Of a DNA stretch of 64,000 nucleotides, positions 55,628 to 64,000 are shown in pieces. Positions within the stretch are counted from its first letter, which is position 1, and the number at the start of each line of letters is the position of its first letter. The stretch comes from Actinomycetota bacterium. Lineage in GTDB: Bacteria > Actinomycetota > Thermoleophilia > Miltoncostaeales > Miltoncostaeaceae. The notes below the pieces were generated by a model, which had not been told where the DNA came from, searched no databases, and saw only the letters and a list, made by a program, of their open reading frames with translations. The stretch is taken from NCBI GenBank assembly GCA_016870155.1, contig VGCE01000006.1:1-64000 (forward strand), written 5' to 3'. The position numbers and the translations under genes were made by a program.

Positions 55628-56077
55628 GTGCCGGCAGACAAGACATCCGCCAGCGCGCGCTTCCCGCTCGCGCTCCTGCGCATCCCGGACCTGCGCCGGG
55701 TCCCGCGGGCCGACTGGATGCAGTTGTTGCGGTTCCTCGCCGTTGGCGCGTCGGGCTACGTGGTCAACCTGCTGGTGTTCTGGATCTCCACCACCGCCGG
55801 GGCCCACTACATCCCGGCGGCCATCATCGCCTTCGCGGTCGCGTGGCTCAACAACTTCCTGCTCAACCGCCACTGGACGTTCCGCCGCGCCGACAAGGCC
55901 ATAGTGGCCCAGGGCGTGCGTTACCTGCTCGTCTGCCTTGTGGCACTGGGCGCCAACCTGCTCGTCCTTCACGTGCTCGTTGACGCCGGGCTCGTCGAGC
56001 TCCACTCGCAGGCCATCGCGATCGTTCTGGTCACGCCGCTGAACTACCTGCTCAGCCGGCGCTGGTCCTTCCGCTAG
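55628..56077 (+). CDS. GtrA-family membrane protein
   Basis: A 149-residue protein with four transmembrane helices (for example FLAVGASGYVVNLLVFWIS, YIPAAIIAFAVAWLNNFLL). The GtrA hallmark NFLLNRHWTFRR is present, and YLLSRRWSFR ends it. GtrA proteins are thought to flip undecaprenyl-phosphate-linked sugars across the membrane. GTG 55628 follows a TAGCCT box. First in a unit with two membrane glycosyltransferases. Confidence 0.87.
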   Translation: MPADKTSASARFPLALLRIPDLRRVPRADWMQLLRFLAVGASGYVVNLLVFWISTTAGAHYIPAAIIAFAVAWLNNFLLNRHWTFRRADKAIVAQGVRYLLVCLVALGANLLVLHVLVDAGLVELHSQAIAIVLVTPLNYLLSRRWSFR

Positions 56078-56097
56078 GCGGCCGGGGAAGGGTCGGC

Positions 56098-58107
56098 GTG
56101 GCCCCACGTCGCGCCCTCGCCGCCACGCTGCTGGCGGTCGCGTTCGCGCTGGTCATGCCCATGGCGGGCGGCGCACAGCAGCGGCCCAGCGCCGGACTGG
56201 CGATCACCACGCCATCGGAGGCGCTCGCCGCCGTTGACGGCGTGCTGGACGGCCTGGCGAAGGGCGCCGCCGACCTGCAGCGCAAGGCCGGATCGAATGT
56301 CCCGGGCCGCTCAGGCACGGATGCGGGGGGTGCGGGCGGCAGCACGGGCACCAGCACCATGCCCTCGTACACGCCTGCGCTCACGAAGAACGAGGCCATC
56401 GCCATCGCGGAGGCCGATATCGACCTGCGGGACTGGCTGGATGACAACCCCATCCGCCGGACGGCCGCGGAGTTCCAGTCGAAGGACAAGCGGTGGAAGG
56501 TGTCGTTCGTGGGCGGGCCCAAGGAGGCCGAGGTGGTGGAGGCCGAGGTGTACGTGGGCGATGAGGAGGGCAACATCGCCGAGGTGCGCACCGGCCCGCA
56601 GGTGGCCTGGATGATGGCCCGCGGCTACGAGGGCGCGTTCGGGCGGGCGGTGAACCGCTGGCGCATCTGGATTCCCCTGTGCGTGGTGTTCCTGCTCGTG
56701 CTGCTGCCCATCACCCGCCCGCGCAGCCTGCTGTCGTGGCGCACCCTCGACCTGCTGGTGCTGCTGTCGTTCACGGTGTCGTGGGCGTGGTTCAACCAGG
56801 GTGACATCTCCACCTCGGTGCCCCTGCAGTACCCGCCGCTCATCTACCTGCTCGCGCGCATGGCCTGGATCACCGTGCGGCGGGCGAGGTTGCGGCGGCT
56901 GGTGGATGGTGACGCCGGTGAGGCCAACCCCGGTGACAGTCACCGTTCGGTGACAGTCACCCTGTCCGCGCCCGGTTCGGCTCCTGGTGCGCCGTCCGCG
57001 GCGCCGTCTGGTGCGCCGTCCGCGCCCTCCTCCCCGCGCGGGCCCCGCACTCCCGGGCTGCCCGGGTGGATGCCCACGTGGCTGCTGGTGACGGTGCTCG
57101 TGGTGCTCATCGCGCTGCGGTGGGGGCTCAATGGGCTGAACAGCAACGTGATCGACGTCGGGTATGCCGGGGTGATCGGCAGCGACCTGATCCTCGACGG
57201 CCAGACGCCCTACGGCAACTTCCCCGAGGGGTGCGGCCAGTGCGACACCTACGGGCCGCTCACTTACATCGCCTACATGCCCTTCGAGGCCGCGATGCCC
57301 TACACGGGCAAGTGGGATGACCTACCGGCGGCGCACGGGGCCGCCACGCTGTTCGACGGGCTCACACTGCTCGCGCTGCTGGTCCTCGGATGGCGACTCG
57401 CCGGGCGCAAGATGGGCCTCACCTTCGCCATCGCGTGGGCGGCGTTCCCCTTCACGGCGTTCACCCTGTCGAGCAATTCCAACGACGCGCTCATATCGGC
57501 GTGCCTCGCATGGGGGCTCGTGCTGGCCGCACGACCGCTCGGGCGCGGCGTGATGATCGGCCTGGGCGTGGCCGCAAAGATCGTGCCCGCAATCCTCGTG
57601 CCGCTGTGGGCGCGCCACCCATTCCCGCGCGCCGACCGGGCGGCGGGACCCCGGCGCCTCGCCGTGTACATCGGCGGGCTGGCCATCGCCGCGCTGCTCA
57701 CCGGCTGGGTGCTGTTCCTCGATGGCACCGAGGGCATACAGCGCTTCTGGTCGCGCACGGTCGGCTACCAGGCCGAGCGCGAGTCGCCATTCTCCATCTG
57801 GGGACAGTTCGAGTGGCTGCGCCCCGTGCACATCGCCGTGGGGGCGCTGGTAGTACTCGCCGCGCTGCTGGTGATGCGCTGGCCGCGCCGCCTCGACATC
57901 GTGCAGTGGGCGGCCATTTCGGCCGCGCTCATCATCGGCTTCGAGCTGGTGCTCACCCACTGGTTCTACCTGTACATCCCGTGGTTCCTGCCGATGATCA
58001 TCCTCGTGGTGGTGCCCCTCTGGCCCGACCCCGATCCCGAGTCCGCGATTTCCCCGGGCCGGCTTCTCCGCAGGCTGCGGGGCATGCGATACGGGGGCGC
58101 CAAGTGA
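56098..58107 (+). CDS. GT87-like membrane glycosyltransferase with an extracytoplasmic N-terminal domain
   Basis: A 669-residue protein. A signal-like helix (AATLLAVAFALVMPMAGGA) leads to an extracytoplasmic, PepSY-like segment (ALTKNEAIAIAEADIDLRD, WKVSFVGG, AEVYVGDEEG). About ten membrane helices follow, with loops such as NVIDVGYAGVIGSDLILDG typical of polyprenol-dependent mannosyltransferases. A flexible Ala/Pro/Ser linker near residues 270-320 begins with repeat-derived sequence (56932-56961). The fusion of such a domain to a GT-C protein is unusual. Confidence 0.75.
   Translation: MAPRRALAATLLAVAFALVMPMAGGAQQRPSAGLAITTPSEALAAVDGVLDGLAKGAADLQRKAGSNVPGRSGTDAGGAGGSTGTSTMPSYTPALTKNEAIAIAEADIDLRDWLDDNPIRRTAAEFQSKDKRWKVSFVGGPKEAEVVEAEVYVGDEEGNIAEVRTGPQVAWMMARGYEGAFGRAVNRWRIWIPLCVVFLLVLLPITRPRSLLSWRTLDLLVLLSFTVSWAWFNQGDISTSVPLQYPPLIYLLARMAWITVRRARLRRLVDGDAGEANPGDSHRSVTVTLSAPGSAPGAPSAAPSGAPSAPSSPRGPRTPGLPGWMPTWLLVTVLVVLIALRWGLNGLNSNVIDVGYAGVIGSDLILDGQTPYGNFPEGCGQCDTYGPLTYIAYMPFEAAMPYTGKWDDLPAAHGAATLFDGLTLLALLVLGWRLAGRKMGLTFAIAWAAFPFTAFTLSSNSNDALISACLAWGLVLAARPLGRGVMIGLGVAAKIVPAILVPLWARHPFPRADRAAGPRRLAVYIGGLAIAALLTGWVLFLDGTEGIQRFWSRTVGYQAERESPFSIWGQFEWLRPVHIAVGALVVLAALLVMRWPRRLDIVQWAAISAALIIGFELVLTHWFYLYIPWFLPMIILVVVPLWPDPDPESAISPGRLLRRLRGMRYGGAK
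56932..56961. repeat. Two palindromes GGTGACAGTCACC, 4-bp spacer, in coding sequence
   Basis: Perfect copies at 56932-56944 and 56949-56961 within the linker of the GT87-like gene, read as GDSHRSVTVT. The short spacer differs from the 10-bp doublets. Confidence 0.82.
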
Positions 58108-59375
58108 GCCGCCGCGCGGACATCGAGCGACTGCTGCCGTGGCTGCTGTCGCTGCTCGCGGTGCTCGTATGGGTGGGACCCATGCAGTGGGTATCGGCGA
58201 GCGTGCCGCAGATCTCCGACATCCCCACCTACGAGGCCGCCTACAGCCAGATGGCCGCGGGCAACCTGCCCTATCTCGACTTCTCGCTCGAGTACCCGCC
58301 CGGGGCGGCGGTGATCTTCTGGGCCGCCGGCGTGCTGCCGGGCGATTACGGCGTGGGCTTCTCGTTCCTGATGATGGTGGCGCTGGTGCTCACGGTGATC
58401 CCCGTCACCCTCACCGCCCGCGCGCTGGGGCTGAGCCTGTGGCGCCAGGCGGCCGCCGGCGGAATCACCGCGCTCATCCCGCTGCTGCTGGGAGGCCTGG
58501 TGGGCACGCGCTTCGATCTGGCGCTGGCGGCGCTGATCGCCTGGATGCTCTGGGCGGTGGTGACCGATCGCATGACCACCGCGTGGGTGCTGCTGGCGCT
58601 CGCCGTGCTGGTGAAGCTCATACCCCTGGCGTTCATCCCCGTGCTGGTGATCGTGCACGTGCGCAGGCACGGCGGGCAGCAGGCGCTGCGAAGCGGGCTC
58701 ATCGGGCTCGCGGTTCTGGCGGTGCTGGCGGTGCCCGTGGCGATACTCGCGCCCAGCGGGCTGTGGGACAGCCTGGCGTATCACCTCGACCGACCCCTGC
58801 AGCTGGAGTCCACCGGGGCGGCGTACCTGATGGGCATGCGCCTGCTCGCCGACGTTCCCCTGGCGGTGGAGACCTCATTCGGATCGCAGGGGCTGGCGGG
58901 GGGCGCGCCCGACCTCATGGCGCTCATCTCCACCATCGTGCTTGTGGTGCTGGTGCTGGCCATCGCGCTCACGGTGCTCAGGCTGCTGGTGGTGCAGCCA
59001 CCGTCTGCCGACTCGGCCATCTTCATCGCGGGCATCGCGGCCACGAGCCTGGCGCTGTTGGTGGCGGGCAAGGTGCTCTCGCCGCAGTTCCTGGTGTGGA
59101 TCGTGCCCTCGGCGGTGCTCATCGGAGGACGCTTCGGCTGGGCGTCGGCGTGGGTGGCGGCGCTGGCCATGCTGCTCACCCAGGCGTACTTCCCGGGCTC
59201 GTACTGGAGGCTGGTGGCGCTGCAAGACCAGGAGATGGCGCTGCTGGTGCTGCGCGACGCCGTGCTCATCGCCCTGCTGGCCCTCGTGTGGCCGCGCCGG
59301 GGCATGGAAGCCCCGTTGCGCGATGCCCCGGGTCGGCAGGCCCGGCAACGACCCGCGCCGAACCTTGAACGGTGA
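58104..59375 (+). CDS. GT87-like membrane mannosyltransferase
   Basis: A 423-residue integral membrane protein with about ten helices. The first luminal loop (ISDIPTYEAAYSQMAAGNLP and then DFSLEYPPGA) has the acidic residues typical of GT-C enzymes that use polyprenyl-phosphate sugars. Other signatures are LVKLIPLAFIPVL and KVLSPQFLVWIVP. It probably adds sugars to a lipid- or wall-linked glycan. GTG start overlaps the previous stop, and the stop overlaps the deacetylase start. Confidence 0.82.
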   Translation: MSRRADIERLLPWLLSLLAVLVWVGPMQWVSASVPQISDIPTYEAAYSQMAAGNLPYLDFSLEYPPGAAVIFWAAGVLPGDYGVGFSFLMMVALVLTVIPVTLTARALGLSLWRQAAAGGITALIPLLLGGLVGTRFDLALAALIAWMLWAVVTDRMTTAWVLLALAVLVKLIPLAFIPVLVIVHVRRHGGQQALRSGLIGLAVLAVLAVPVAILAPSGLWDSLAYHLDRPLQLESTGAAYLMGMRLLADVPLAVETSFGSQGLAGGAPDLMALISTIVLVVLVLAIALTVLRLLVVQPPSADSAIFIAGIAATSLALLVAGKVLSPQFLVWIVPSAVLIGGRFGWASAWVAALAMLLTQAYFPGSYWRLVALQDQEMALLVLRDAVLIALLALVWPRRGMEAPLRDAPGRQARQRPAPNLER

Positions 59376-60805
59376 CCTCGCTCATGCCACCCTCCCCTGC
59401 TCATCGCGCCCCCCGTGCCCGCAATAAGTTCCATGACCGGAGGGCATCCCATGCCCGCATGGCGCAGGGAACGGGCATCGCTGCAGCCGCCGCCATGGCG
59501 CTGGCCGGCGCGCCCGTGCTGGCCAGCGCCACGCCGCCCGCGCCGGGCGCATCGCCCACCGCGCCGGTATCGCCCATCGCGCCGGGATCCACCTCCACTA
59601 CGCCCGTGAATCCCTCCGTCACCCCCGTGCAGGTGGTGGTGCAGGTGCCCGCCGTGCAGGCCATCACCGTGCGCATCATCCGCGTGTACACCGCCCAGGT
59701 GGTGGGCACCCTCGGGCCGGTGAACGCCATGGCCGGGCCCACCACCATCCCGTGGTCGGGCGGGCGCGGCCCCGGCGGCACGGGGCAGCCGGTGGCCGAC
59801 GGCCAGTACCGCTTCGAGGGCCTCGCGGCCGACGGCCTGACGGTGCTGCCCGCCACGCCGGCGGCGGTCACCGTGGACATGACGGCGCCCAAGCCCGTGG
59901 TCGACGTTCCGGCCCCGACGATCCCGGCGAGCAGGCGCACGTCGCTACCCCTTCGCCCCGGCGGTGCGGACGAGGTGCGCGCCATCGTGCGCAGGCCCGG
60001 CGATGGCGCCCCGCTGGCGTCCGGCCCATGGGTGGCGGCCACCGACGCCCTGGCCCTGCCGAAGGCACTGGCACGGCGGGGCATCATCGGCACGGTGGAG
60101 GTATCGGCCGAGGGCCGTGACGCCGCAGGCAACACGGGCACGGGCGACCCGGTGATCTGGGCACTGCAACCTGCTGCGGGTGCGCCGATGGTGGTGCGCC
60201 GCATCAAGACGAAGAAGCCGCTCGTGGCCCTGACGGTGGACGATGGCTACGGCCCCTCGGAATCAGTGCGGATGATCGAGGCCGCGCGCGCGGCAGGGGT
60301 GACTGTCACCTTCTGCTTCAACGCCATCAACGGCCGCGTGTGGAGCGCGTCGTTTCGCCAGATGCTGCGCGAGGCCGTGAAGGACGGCAGCCTGGAGATC
60401 TGCAACCACGGCTACGCGCACAACACCAGCGAGAGCACCAGCGCATCGGCCGGAACGGCTGACCTCAGCCGCAACAAGCCCTGGGACGACATCGCGGGGG
60501 TGGCATCCGGGCCCTTCTACCGCCCGCCCTACGGCGCGTTCGGGCCCGGCCTCCGCGCGGCGGCCCAGGCCACCGGATACCGTTACGTGCTCATGTGGGA
60601 CGTCGACACCAACGACTGGCAGGGCCCGAGCGCGTCGGTCATCACCCAGCGCGCGGTGGGCGGGGCGCGTCGCGGGTCGATCATCCTCATGCACACCAAG
60701 CCGAATACCGCGGCTGCCTTCCCGGACATCATCCGTGGCCTCAAGCGCAAGGGGCTCGAGCCCGTGGGCCTCGGCGAGCTGTTCGCCGCCGGCCGCCCCG
60801 GCTAG
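59372..60805 (+). CDS. Secreted polysaccharide deacetylase with a long N-terminal region
   Basis: A 477-residue protein. Signal peptide (GIAAAAAMALAGAPVLA), Pro/Thr-rich linker, two beta-sandwich-like segments (one FlgD-like: NAMAGPTTIPWSGGRG), then a NodB domain from about residue 285. Catalytic motifs are ALTVDDGYGPS, CNHGYAHNTS and FYRPPYGAFG. DWQGPSAS and ILMHTKP complete the fold. It would N- or O-deacetylate a wall polysaccharide. A GGTGACTGTCACC palindrome (60298-60310) encodes GVTVTF in the first strand after motif 1. Confidence 0.85.
   Translation: MTSLMPPSPAHRAPRARNKFHDRRASHARMAQGTGIAAAAAMALAGAPVLASATPPAPGASPTAPVSPIAPGSTSTTPVNPSVTPVQVVVQVPAVQAITVRIIRVYTAQVVGTLGPVNAMAGPTTIPWSGGRGPGGTGQPVADGQYRFEGLAADGLTVLPATPAAVTVDMTAPKPVVDVPAPTIPASRRTSLPLRPGGADEVRAIVRRPGDGAPLASGPWVAATDALALPKALARRGIIGTVEVSAEGRDAAGNTGTGDPVIWALQPAAGAPMVVRRIKTKKPLVALTVDDGYGPSESVRMIEAARAAGVTVTFCFNAINGRVWSASFRQMLREAVKDGSLEICNHGYAHNTSESTSASAGTADLSRNKPWDDIAGVASGPFYRPPYGAFGPGLRAAAQATGYRYVLMWDVDTNDWQGPSASVITQRAVGGARRGSIILMHTKPNTAAAFPDIIRGLKRKGLEPVGLGELFAAGRPG
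60298..60310. repeat. Single palindrome GGTGACTGTCACC inside the deacetylase gene
   Basis: A perfect copy of the family motif in frame as GVTVT, at a strand where Val-Thr-Phe is typical for NodB domains. Confidence 0.7.
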
Positions 60806-60818
60806 GCCCGGGCAGCAC

Positions 60819-62258
60819 GTGACCTCGGAGAGGGTGCTCACCCGCAGGCAGGCCATCACCGCCGCGGGGGGAGTGCTGCTGGCAGCATCGGCCGCGGGCA
60901 TTCCCGGCGTGGCGGCGGCGGGCCGGGTCGGTGCGCGGGTGCACGTGGTGGGCGCCGGGCTGGCGGGGCTTTCGTGCGCCGCGCGACTGGTGCAGGCGGG
61001 CGTCGACGTGCGGGTGTGGGAGGCCCGCGATCGCCTTGGCGGGCGCACGCTCACCGACCTCGACCTGGTGCAGGGCGGCTGGGTGGAATGCGGCGGGGAG
61101 TTCATCGATGCCGAGCACGCGGCCATGCGGCGCCTGTGCGCCGGGTTCGGCATCGCCCTTCAGGACCTCCAGCAGCTGGACGCCCCCGGCAGCGCGCGCG
61201 ACCTGGTGGCGGGCAGGGTGTACCGGGGGGCGTGGGCATCGGCACCCGACGCCCGTCTGGCCAACCGTGCGGCCCGCGACCTTCGCAGCATGGGCGAGGC
61301 GCGCCTCGACCGCATGAGCGCGGCGGCATGGCTTGCCCGCGCCGTTTCCGGCTGGCCGTCGAGTGCCTTCGCCCGCTACCGGGCGGCACTGGTGCGCAGC
61401 GAGTTCGGGGTGGACCCCTCCGCCCTCTCGGCCCTGTGGCTGGTCGCCGACCTGGCGACCGATGCCGACGCGCAGGAAGACCAGGACGGCGCCGAGCGCT
61501 ACCGCATCGAGGGCGGCACGGTGCGGCTGGTCACGGCGCTCGAGCGATCGATCGGCGCCGAGCGCATCACGCGCGGCGCCCGCCTGGTGACAGTCACCAC
61601 GTCGCGCAGCGGCGTCACCCTCGTGCTCGATGGCCCCGATGGCCGTCGCACCGAGCAGGGCGACCGCGTGGTCATCACGCTGCCCCCGCGCGTGCTGCCG
61701 GGCGTGGACATGCGCCGGTCGGGGGTGCCGCGCGGCGTGGTGCAGGGCATCGAGGCGATCGGCATGGGCACCAACGCCAAGTTGATCATCCCGTTCGAGC
61801 GGGCCGCATGGGAAGGAGCGGGCTGGAACGGCGACGGCACCAGCGACACCGTGCTCGGCAGCACATGGCAGGCCACCATGGGGCAGCGCGCACGGGGCGT
61901 GGCGCTTACCACGCTGGTGGCCGGGGCGCTGGGTGCGCGCATCAGCGGCCCGGACCATGGCCCAGCCACCCCGTGGTCGGTGGATGAGCGCCTGGCGCTC
62001 GTGAGTCGCATCGCGCCCGGATCGGCCGACGCCGCCCGCCCGGGCGCGGTGGTGCACGCCTGGGCGCGCGACCCATTCGCACGCGGCTCGTACTCAGCCG
62101 CGCGCCCGGCTCAGGATGCCACGTGGCCCGACCTCGCGCAGCCCTATGGCGTGGTGCATTTCGCAGGCGAGCACGCCGACCCCGAGTACTCGGGCTACAT
62201 GGAGGGTGCCGTGCGCTCGGGGCAGCGCGCGGCGCGTCAGGTGATCGCCGCCCTGTAG
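60819..62258 (+). CDS. Tat-exported flavin monoamine oxidase family protein
   Basis: A 479-residue flavoprotein. Twin-arginine signal (VLTRRQAITAAGG), FAD dinucleotide fold VHVVGAGLAGLSCAARLV, GGRTLTDLD, ECGGEFID and the C-terminal FAGEHADPEYSGYMEGAV. Family members oxidise amines or polyamines and release hydrogen peroxide. It is followed by a convergent spermidine-synthase-like gene, which hints at polyamine chemistry, but this link is inference. A GGTGACAGTCACC palindrome (61586-61598) encodes LVTVTT. Confidence 0.85.
   Translation: MTSERVLTRRQAITAAGGVLLAASAAGIPGVAAAGRVGARVHVVGAGLAGLSCAARLVQAGVDVRVWEARDRLGGRTLTDLDLVQGGWVECGGEFIDAEHAAMRRLCAGFGIALQDLQQLDAPGSARDLVAGRVYRGAWASAPDARLANRAARDLRSMGEARLDRMSAAAWLARAVSGWPSSAFARYRAALVRSEFGVDPSALSALWLVADLATDADAQEDQDGAERYRIEGGTVRLVTALERSIGAERITRGARLVTVTTSRSGVTLVLDGPDGRRTEQGDRVVITLPPRVLPGVDMRRSGVPRGVVQGIEAIGMGTNAKLIIPFERAAWEGAGWNGDGTSDTVLGSTWQATMGQRARGVALTTLVAGALGARISGPDHGPATPWSVDERLALVSRIAPGSADAARPGAVVHAWARDPFARGSYSAARPAQDATWPDLAQPYGVVHFAGEHADPEYSGYMEGAVRSGQRAARQVIAAL
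61586..61598. repeat. Single palindrome GGTGACAGTCACC inside the amine oxidase gene
   Basis: A perfect copy of the family motif, in frame as VTVT within a beta hairpin of the FAD domain. Confidence 0.7.
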
Positions 62259-62267
62259 CGGGGCTGC

Positions 62268-63158
62268 CTAGCCCTGCGCCGGGGGCTGCGCGGGCTGCTT
62301 CACCCGGCCCCATAGGGGGGCTAGGCGCGCCATCTGGTGCGTGGGCGGCACGTCGTCGTGCAGTGCGGGGTGGCCATCCACCATTCGTGCCAGGGCCCGG
62401 CCCGATCGCGCCTGCCACGGCGCGGCGTCGCGCGCCAGGGCGCGGCCGGTGGCCTCGGGCGGAAGCGGCCGGTCGCCGGCCAGCAGCAGCACGTTGCCGG
62501 ACGTCCGGTGCTCAAGCACCGCGGGCTCGGCCAGCAGGGCAACCTCGGCGTGCTCGCCGCACATGCCGGCGACCACCGCGCGCGCGAGCTCCAGCGGCTC
62601 CACGTCGATGAGGTTCATCGCGTGCAGCCCACCGGGGCGCAGCACGCGCCGCACGTCGGCGATGAACTCCGCGGTGGAGAGAGCATGCGGCGCCATGAGC
62701 CCCACGAAGGCGTCCACCACCACGATGTCGAGCGAGTCGTCGGGCAGGGCGGCGATGGCCGCGCGCCCGTCGCCCACGCGCACCTTTAGGCGCGGCACGG
62801 CATCGAGCATCAGATGATCGCGCGACACCTGCACCACGCCGGCGTCGCGCTCCATCACCCTCACCTGTGCCCGGCGGCGCGTGGCCACGAGGTATCGCCC
62901 CAGCGTGCAGGGCCCACCCCCCACCTGCAGCACGTCCAGGCCGTCGCGCGCCGGGAACATCGCATCGATCACGCCGACGAGATGCCGCAGGTACTCGAAC
63001 CGGATGCGCGTGGGGTCGTCGAGATCCACGTGGCTGGCCTCCACCCCATCCATCAGCAGCAGCCGCCCACCCGGATGCCCGGGCTCGCGGTCAGCCCGGA
63101 TCTCGATGGTCACGTAATCCGCCACAATCGGATACGCAGGCGCAGGTGGGGCCCCCAT
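62268..63158 (-). CDS. Spermidine-synthase-like methyltransferase-fold protein
   Basis: A 296-residue Rossmann-fold protein. It shows LLLMDGVEASHVDLDDPTRI, VLQVGGGPCTLGRYL (nucleotide loop), VMERDAGVV, VGDGRAAIAALPDDSLDIVV and VVDAFVG. These match the spermidine-synthase superfamily, but the aspartate pattern for putrescine is incomplete, so polyamine synthesis is unproven. It converges on the amine oxidase with a 9-nt gap. Confidence 0.78.
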   Translation of the reverse strand: MGAPPAPAYPIVADYVTIEIRADREPGHPGGRLLLMDGVEASHVDLDDPTRIRFEYLRHLVGVIDAMFPARDGLDVLQVGGGPCTLGRYLVATRRRAQVRVMERDAGVVQVSRDHLMLDAVPRLKVRVGDGRAAIAALPDDSLDIVVVDAFVGLMAPHALSTAEFIADVRRVLRPGGLHAMNLIDVEPLELARAVVAGMCGEHAEVALLAEPAVLEHRTSGNVLLLAGDRPLPPEATGRALARDAAPWQARSGRALARMVDGHPALHDDVPPTHQMARLAPLWGRVKQPAQPPAQG

Positions 63159-63193
63159 CAGCCCAGTGTGGCGGACGCCTCGCCTGTGGAAAA

Positions 63194-63206
63194 GGTGACT
63201 GTCACC
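63194..63206. repeat. Single palindrome GGTGACTGTCACC in a 140-bp intergenic gap
   Basis: A perfect copy upstream of the spermidine-synthase-like gene and downstream of pntB (both on the minus strand). I see no second copy at the 10-bp spacing. Confidence 0.8.
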
Positions 63207-63298
63207 ATCGCACCCATCGCCGGGCGGGGCGTGCCCCGCGAGGGGTGCGCCAGGACCGGACCCGGCGCCCCGGCGGCGAGCCGGGGCACCAGGAGCGG

Positions 63299-64000
63299 TC
63301 AGACGTTGATGGAGTCGCGGTTGCCCGTGATCTCGGTGATCAGCTCGCCCATCACATCCTTGGCGTCGCCGAACACCATGAGCGTCTTCTCGTTGAAGAA
63401 GAGCTCGTTCTCGACCCCGGCGAAGCCCGGGCGCATGGAGCGCTTGACCACCATCACCGTCGCCGCCTTGTCGACGTCCAGGATCGGCATGCCGTAGATC
63501 GGGCTCTTCTGGTCGTGGCGCGCGGCGGGGTTGACCACGTCGTTGGCGCCCAGCACCAGCACCACGTCCACCTGCGGGAACTCGGGGTTGATGTCCTCCA
63601 TGTCCAGCAGCTGCTCGTACGGCACGTTGGCCTCGGCCAGGAGCACGTTCATGTGCCCCGGCATGCGGCCGGCCACCGGGTGGATGGCGTACTTGACCTC
63701 CACGCCCTCCTTCTCGAGCGTGTCGGCGAGCTCGCGCACCTTGTGCTGCGCCTGCGCCACCGCCATGCCGTACCCGGGAACCACCACCACGAGGCGGGAG
63801 TTCTTGAGGATCTCCCCGGCCTCGTCAAACGAGGCGCTGCGGATGGAGCCGACCTCCTGGTCGCCCCACTCGGCCTCGGTGGCGCCGAACGCCCCGAACA
63901 GCACGTTGCGGAACGACCGATTCATCGCGCGGCACATGATGATCGAGAGGATCAGGCCCGACATGCCATCGAGGGCACCCGCCACGATGAGCAGGTTGTT
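63299..64000 (-). CDS. pntB: NAD(P) transhydrogenase subunit beta, C-terminal part (partial)
   Basis: The visible 233 residues cover the last membrane segment and the NADP-binding domain III of the proton-translocating transhydrogenase, which moves hydride between NAD(H) and NADP(H). NADP motifs are [44 protein letters not shown] and [14 protein letters not shown]. The frame continues through the window edge ([15 protein letters not shown]), so the start lies outside. Terminal residues NRDSINV are complete. Confidence 0.95.
   Translation of the reverse strand, partial: NNLLIVAGALDGMSGLILSIIMCRAMNRSFRNVLFGAFGATEAEWGDQEVGSIRSASFDEAGEILKNSRLVVVVPGYGMAVAQAQHKVRELADTLEKEGVEVKYAIHPVAGRMPGHMNVLLAEANVPYEQLLDMEDINPEFPQVDVVLVLGANDVVNPAARHDQKSPIYGMPILDVDKAATVMVVKRSMRPGFAGVENELFFNEKTLMVFGDAKDVMGELITEITGNRDSINV

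Overview
The window is very GC-rich (about 70% by eye) and densely coded, and nearly every gene is a chromosomal housekeeping gene. Start and stop codons often overlap (GTGA, ATGA, TGATG). The gene content points to Actinomycetota: a HemQ-type coproheme decarboxylase, an Asp/Pro-type single-strand binding protein tail, a PurS/PurQ/PurL purine pathway and many Tat-exported or secreted proteins. Many genes look leaderless, with a TANNNT box 6-8 nt before the start codon. A deep actinobacterial lineage such as Thermoleophilia would fit, but that placement is inference. I see no rRNA, tRNA, CRISPR array, prophage or transposase gene.

Layout. 1-16.8 kb is a mixed metabolic and envelope region: ispH, a UDP-sugar pyrophosphorylase with a zinc dehydrogenase, a tyrosine phosphatase with a fructosamine-kinase-like protein, hemQ, a Tat-exported flavoenzyme beside a PQQ-type sugar dehydrogenase, a frameshifted L,D-transpeptidase, DedA, an iron-sulfur photolyase, a LOG protein and a secreted phosphatase. 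16.9-21.1 kb is rpsF-ssb-rplI-dnaB followed by purA; rpsR is missing from its usual place. 21.1-36.2 kb is the de novo purine block (purD, purB, purC, purS, purQ, purL, purF, purM, purN, purH). An ABC-2 exporter lies just upstream of it, a HicAB pair sits between purD and purB, and an HpnB-like glycosyltransferase is coupled to its end.

36.4-48.1 kb holds a membrane-anchored trypsin-like protease, an S9 peptidase, an orphan HicB, a RibD/DHFR-like reductase, a secreted propeller protein, a three-gene signalling unit and metH. 48.2-55.5 kb holds pckA, a deacetylase-fold hydrolase, an enoyl-CoA hydratase, an epoxide-hydrolase-like protein, ddl and an aminotransferase. 55.6-63.2 kb looks like a cell-surface glycan unit (GtrA, two GT87-like membrane proteins, a polysaccharide deacetylase) followed by a Tat-exported amine oxidase and a spermidine-synthase-like protein. 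The window ends inside pntB.

The most unusual signal is a dispersed family of 13-bp palindromes, GGTGACWGTCACC. There are 15 perfect copies between 22.3 and 63.2 kb, and I noticed none in the first 22 kb. Five pairs have a fixed 10-bp spacer. A related family forms two hairpins with identical 20+ bp arms at 31.8 and 48.1 kb. Both types occur together in an in-frame insertion of about 51 codons inside purC. They look like REP-type elements, some of which have become protein-coding sequence. Other oddities are a one-base frameshift in the L,D-transpeptidase, two genes whose only plausible start is a CTG overlapping the upstream TGA, and an rpsF whose Shine-Dalgarno sequence points to an ATC.
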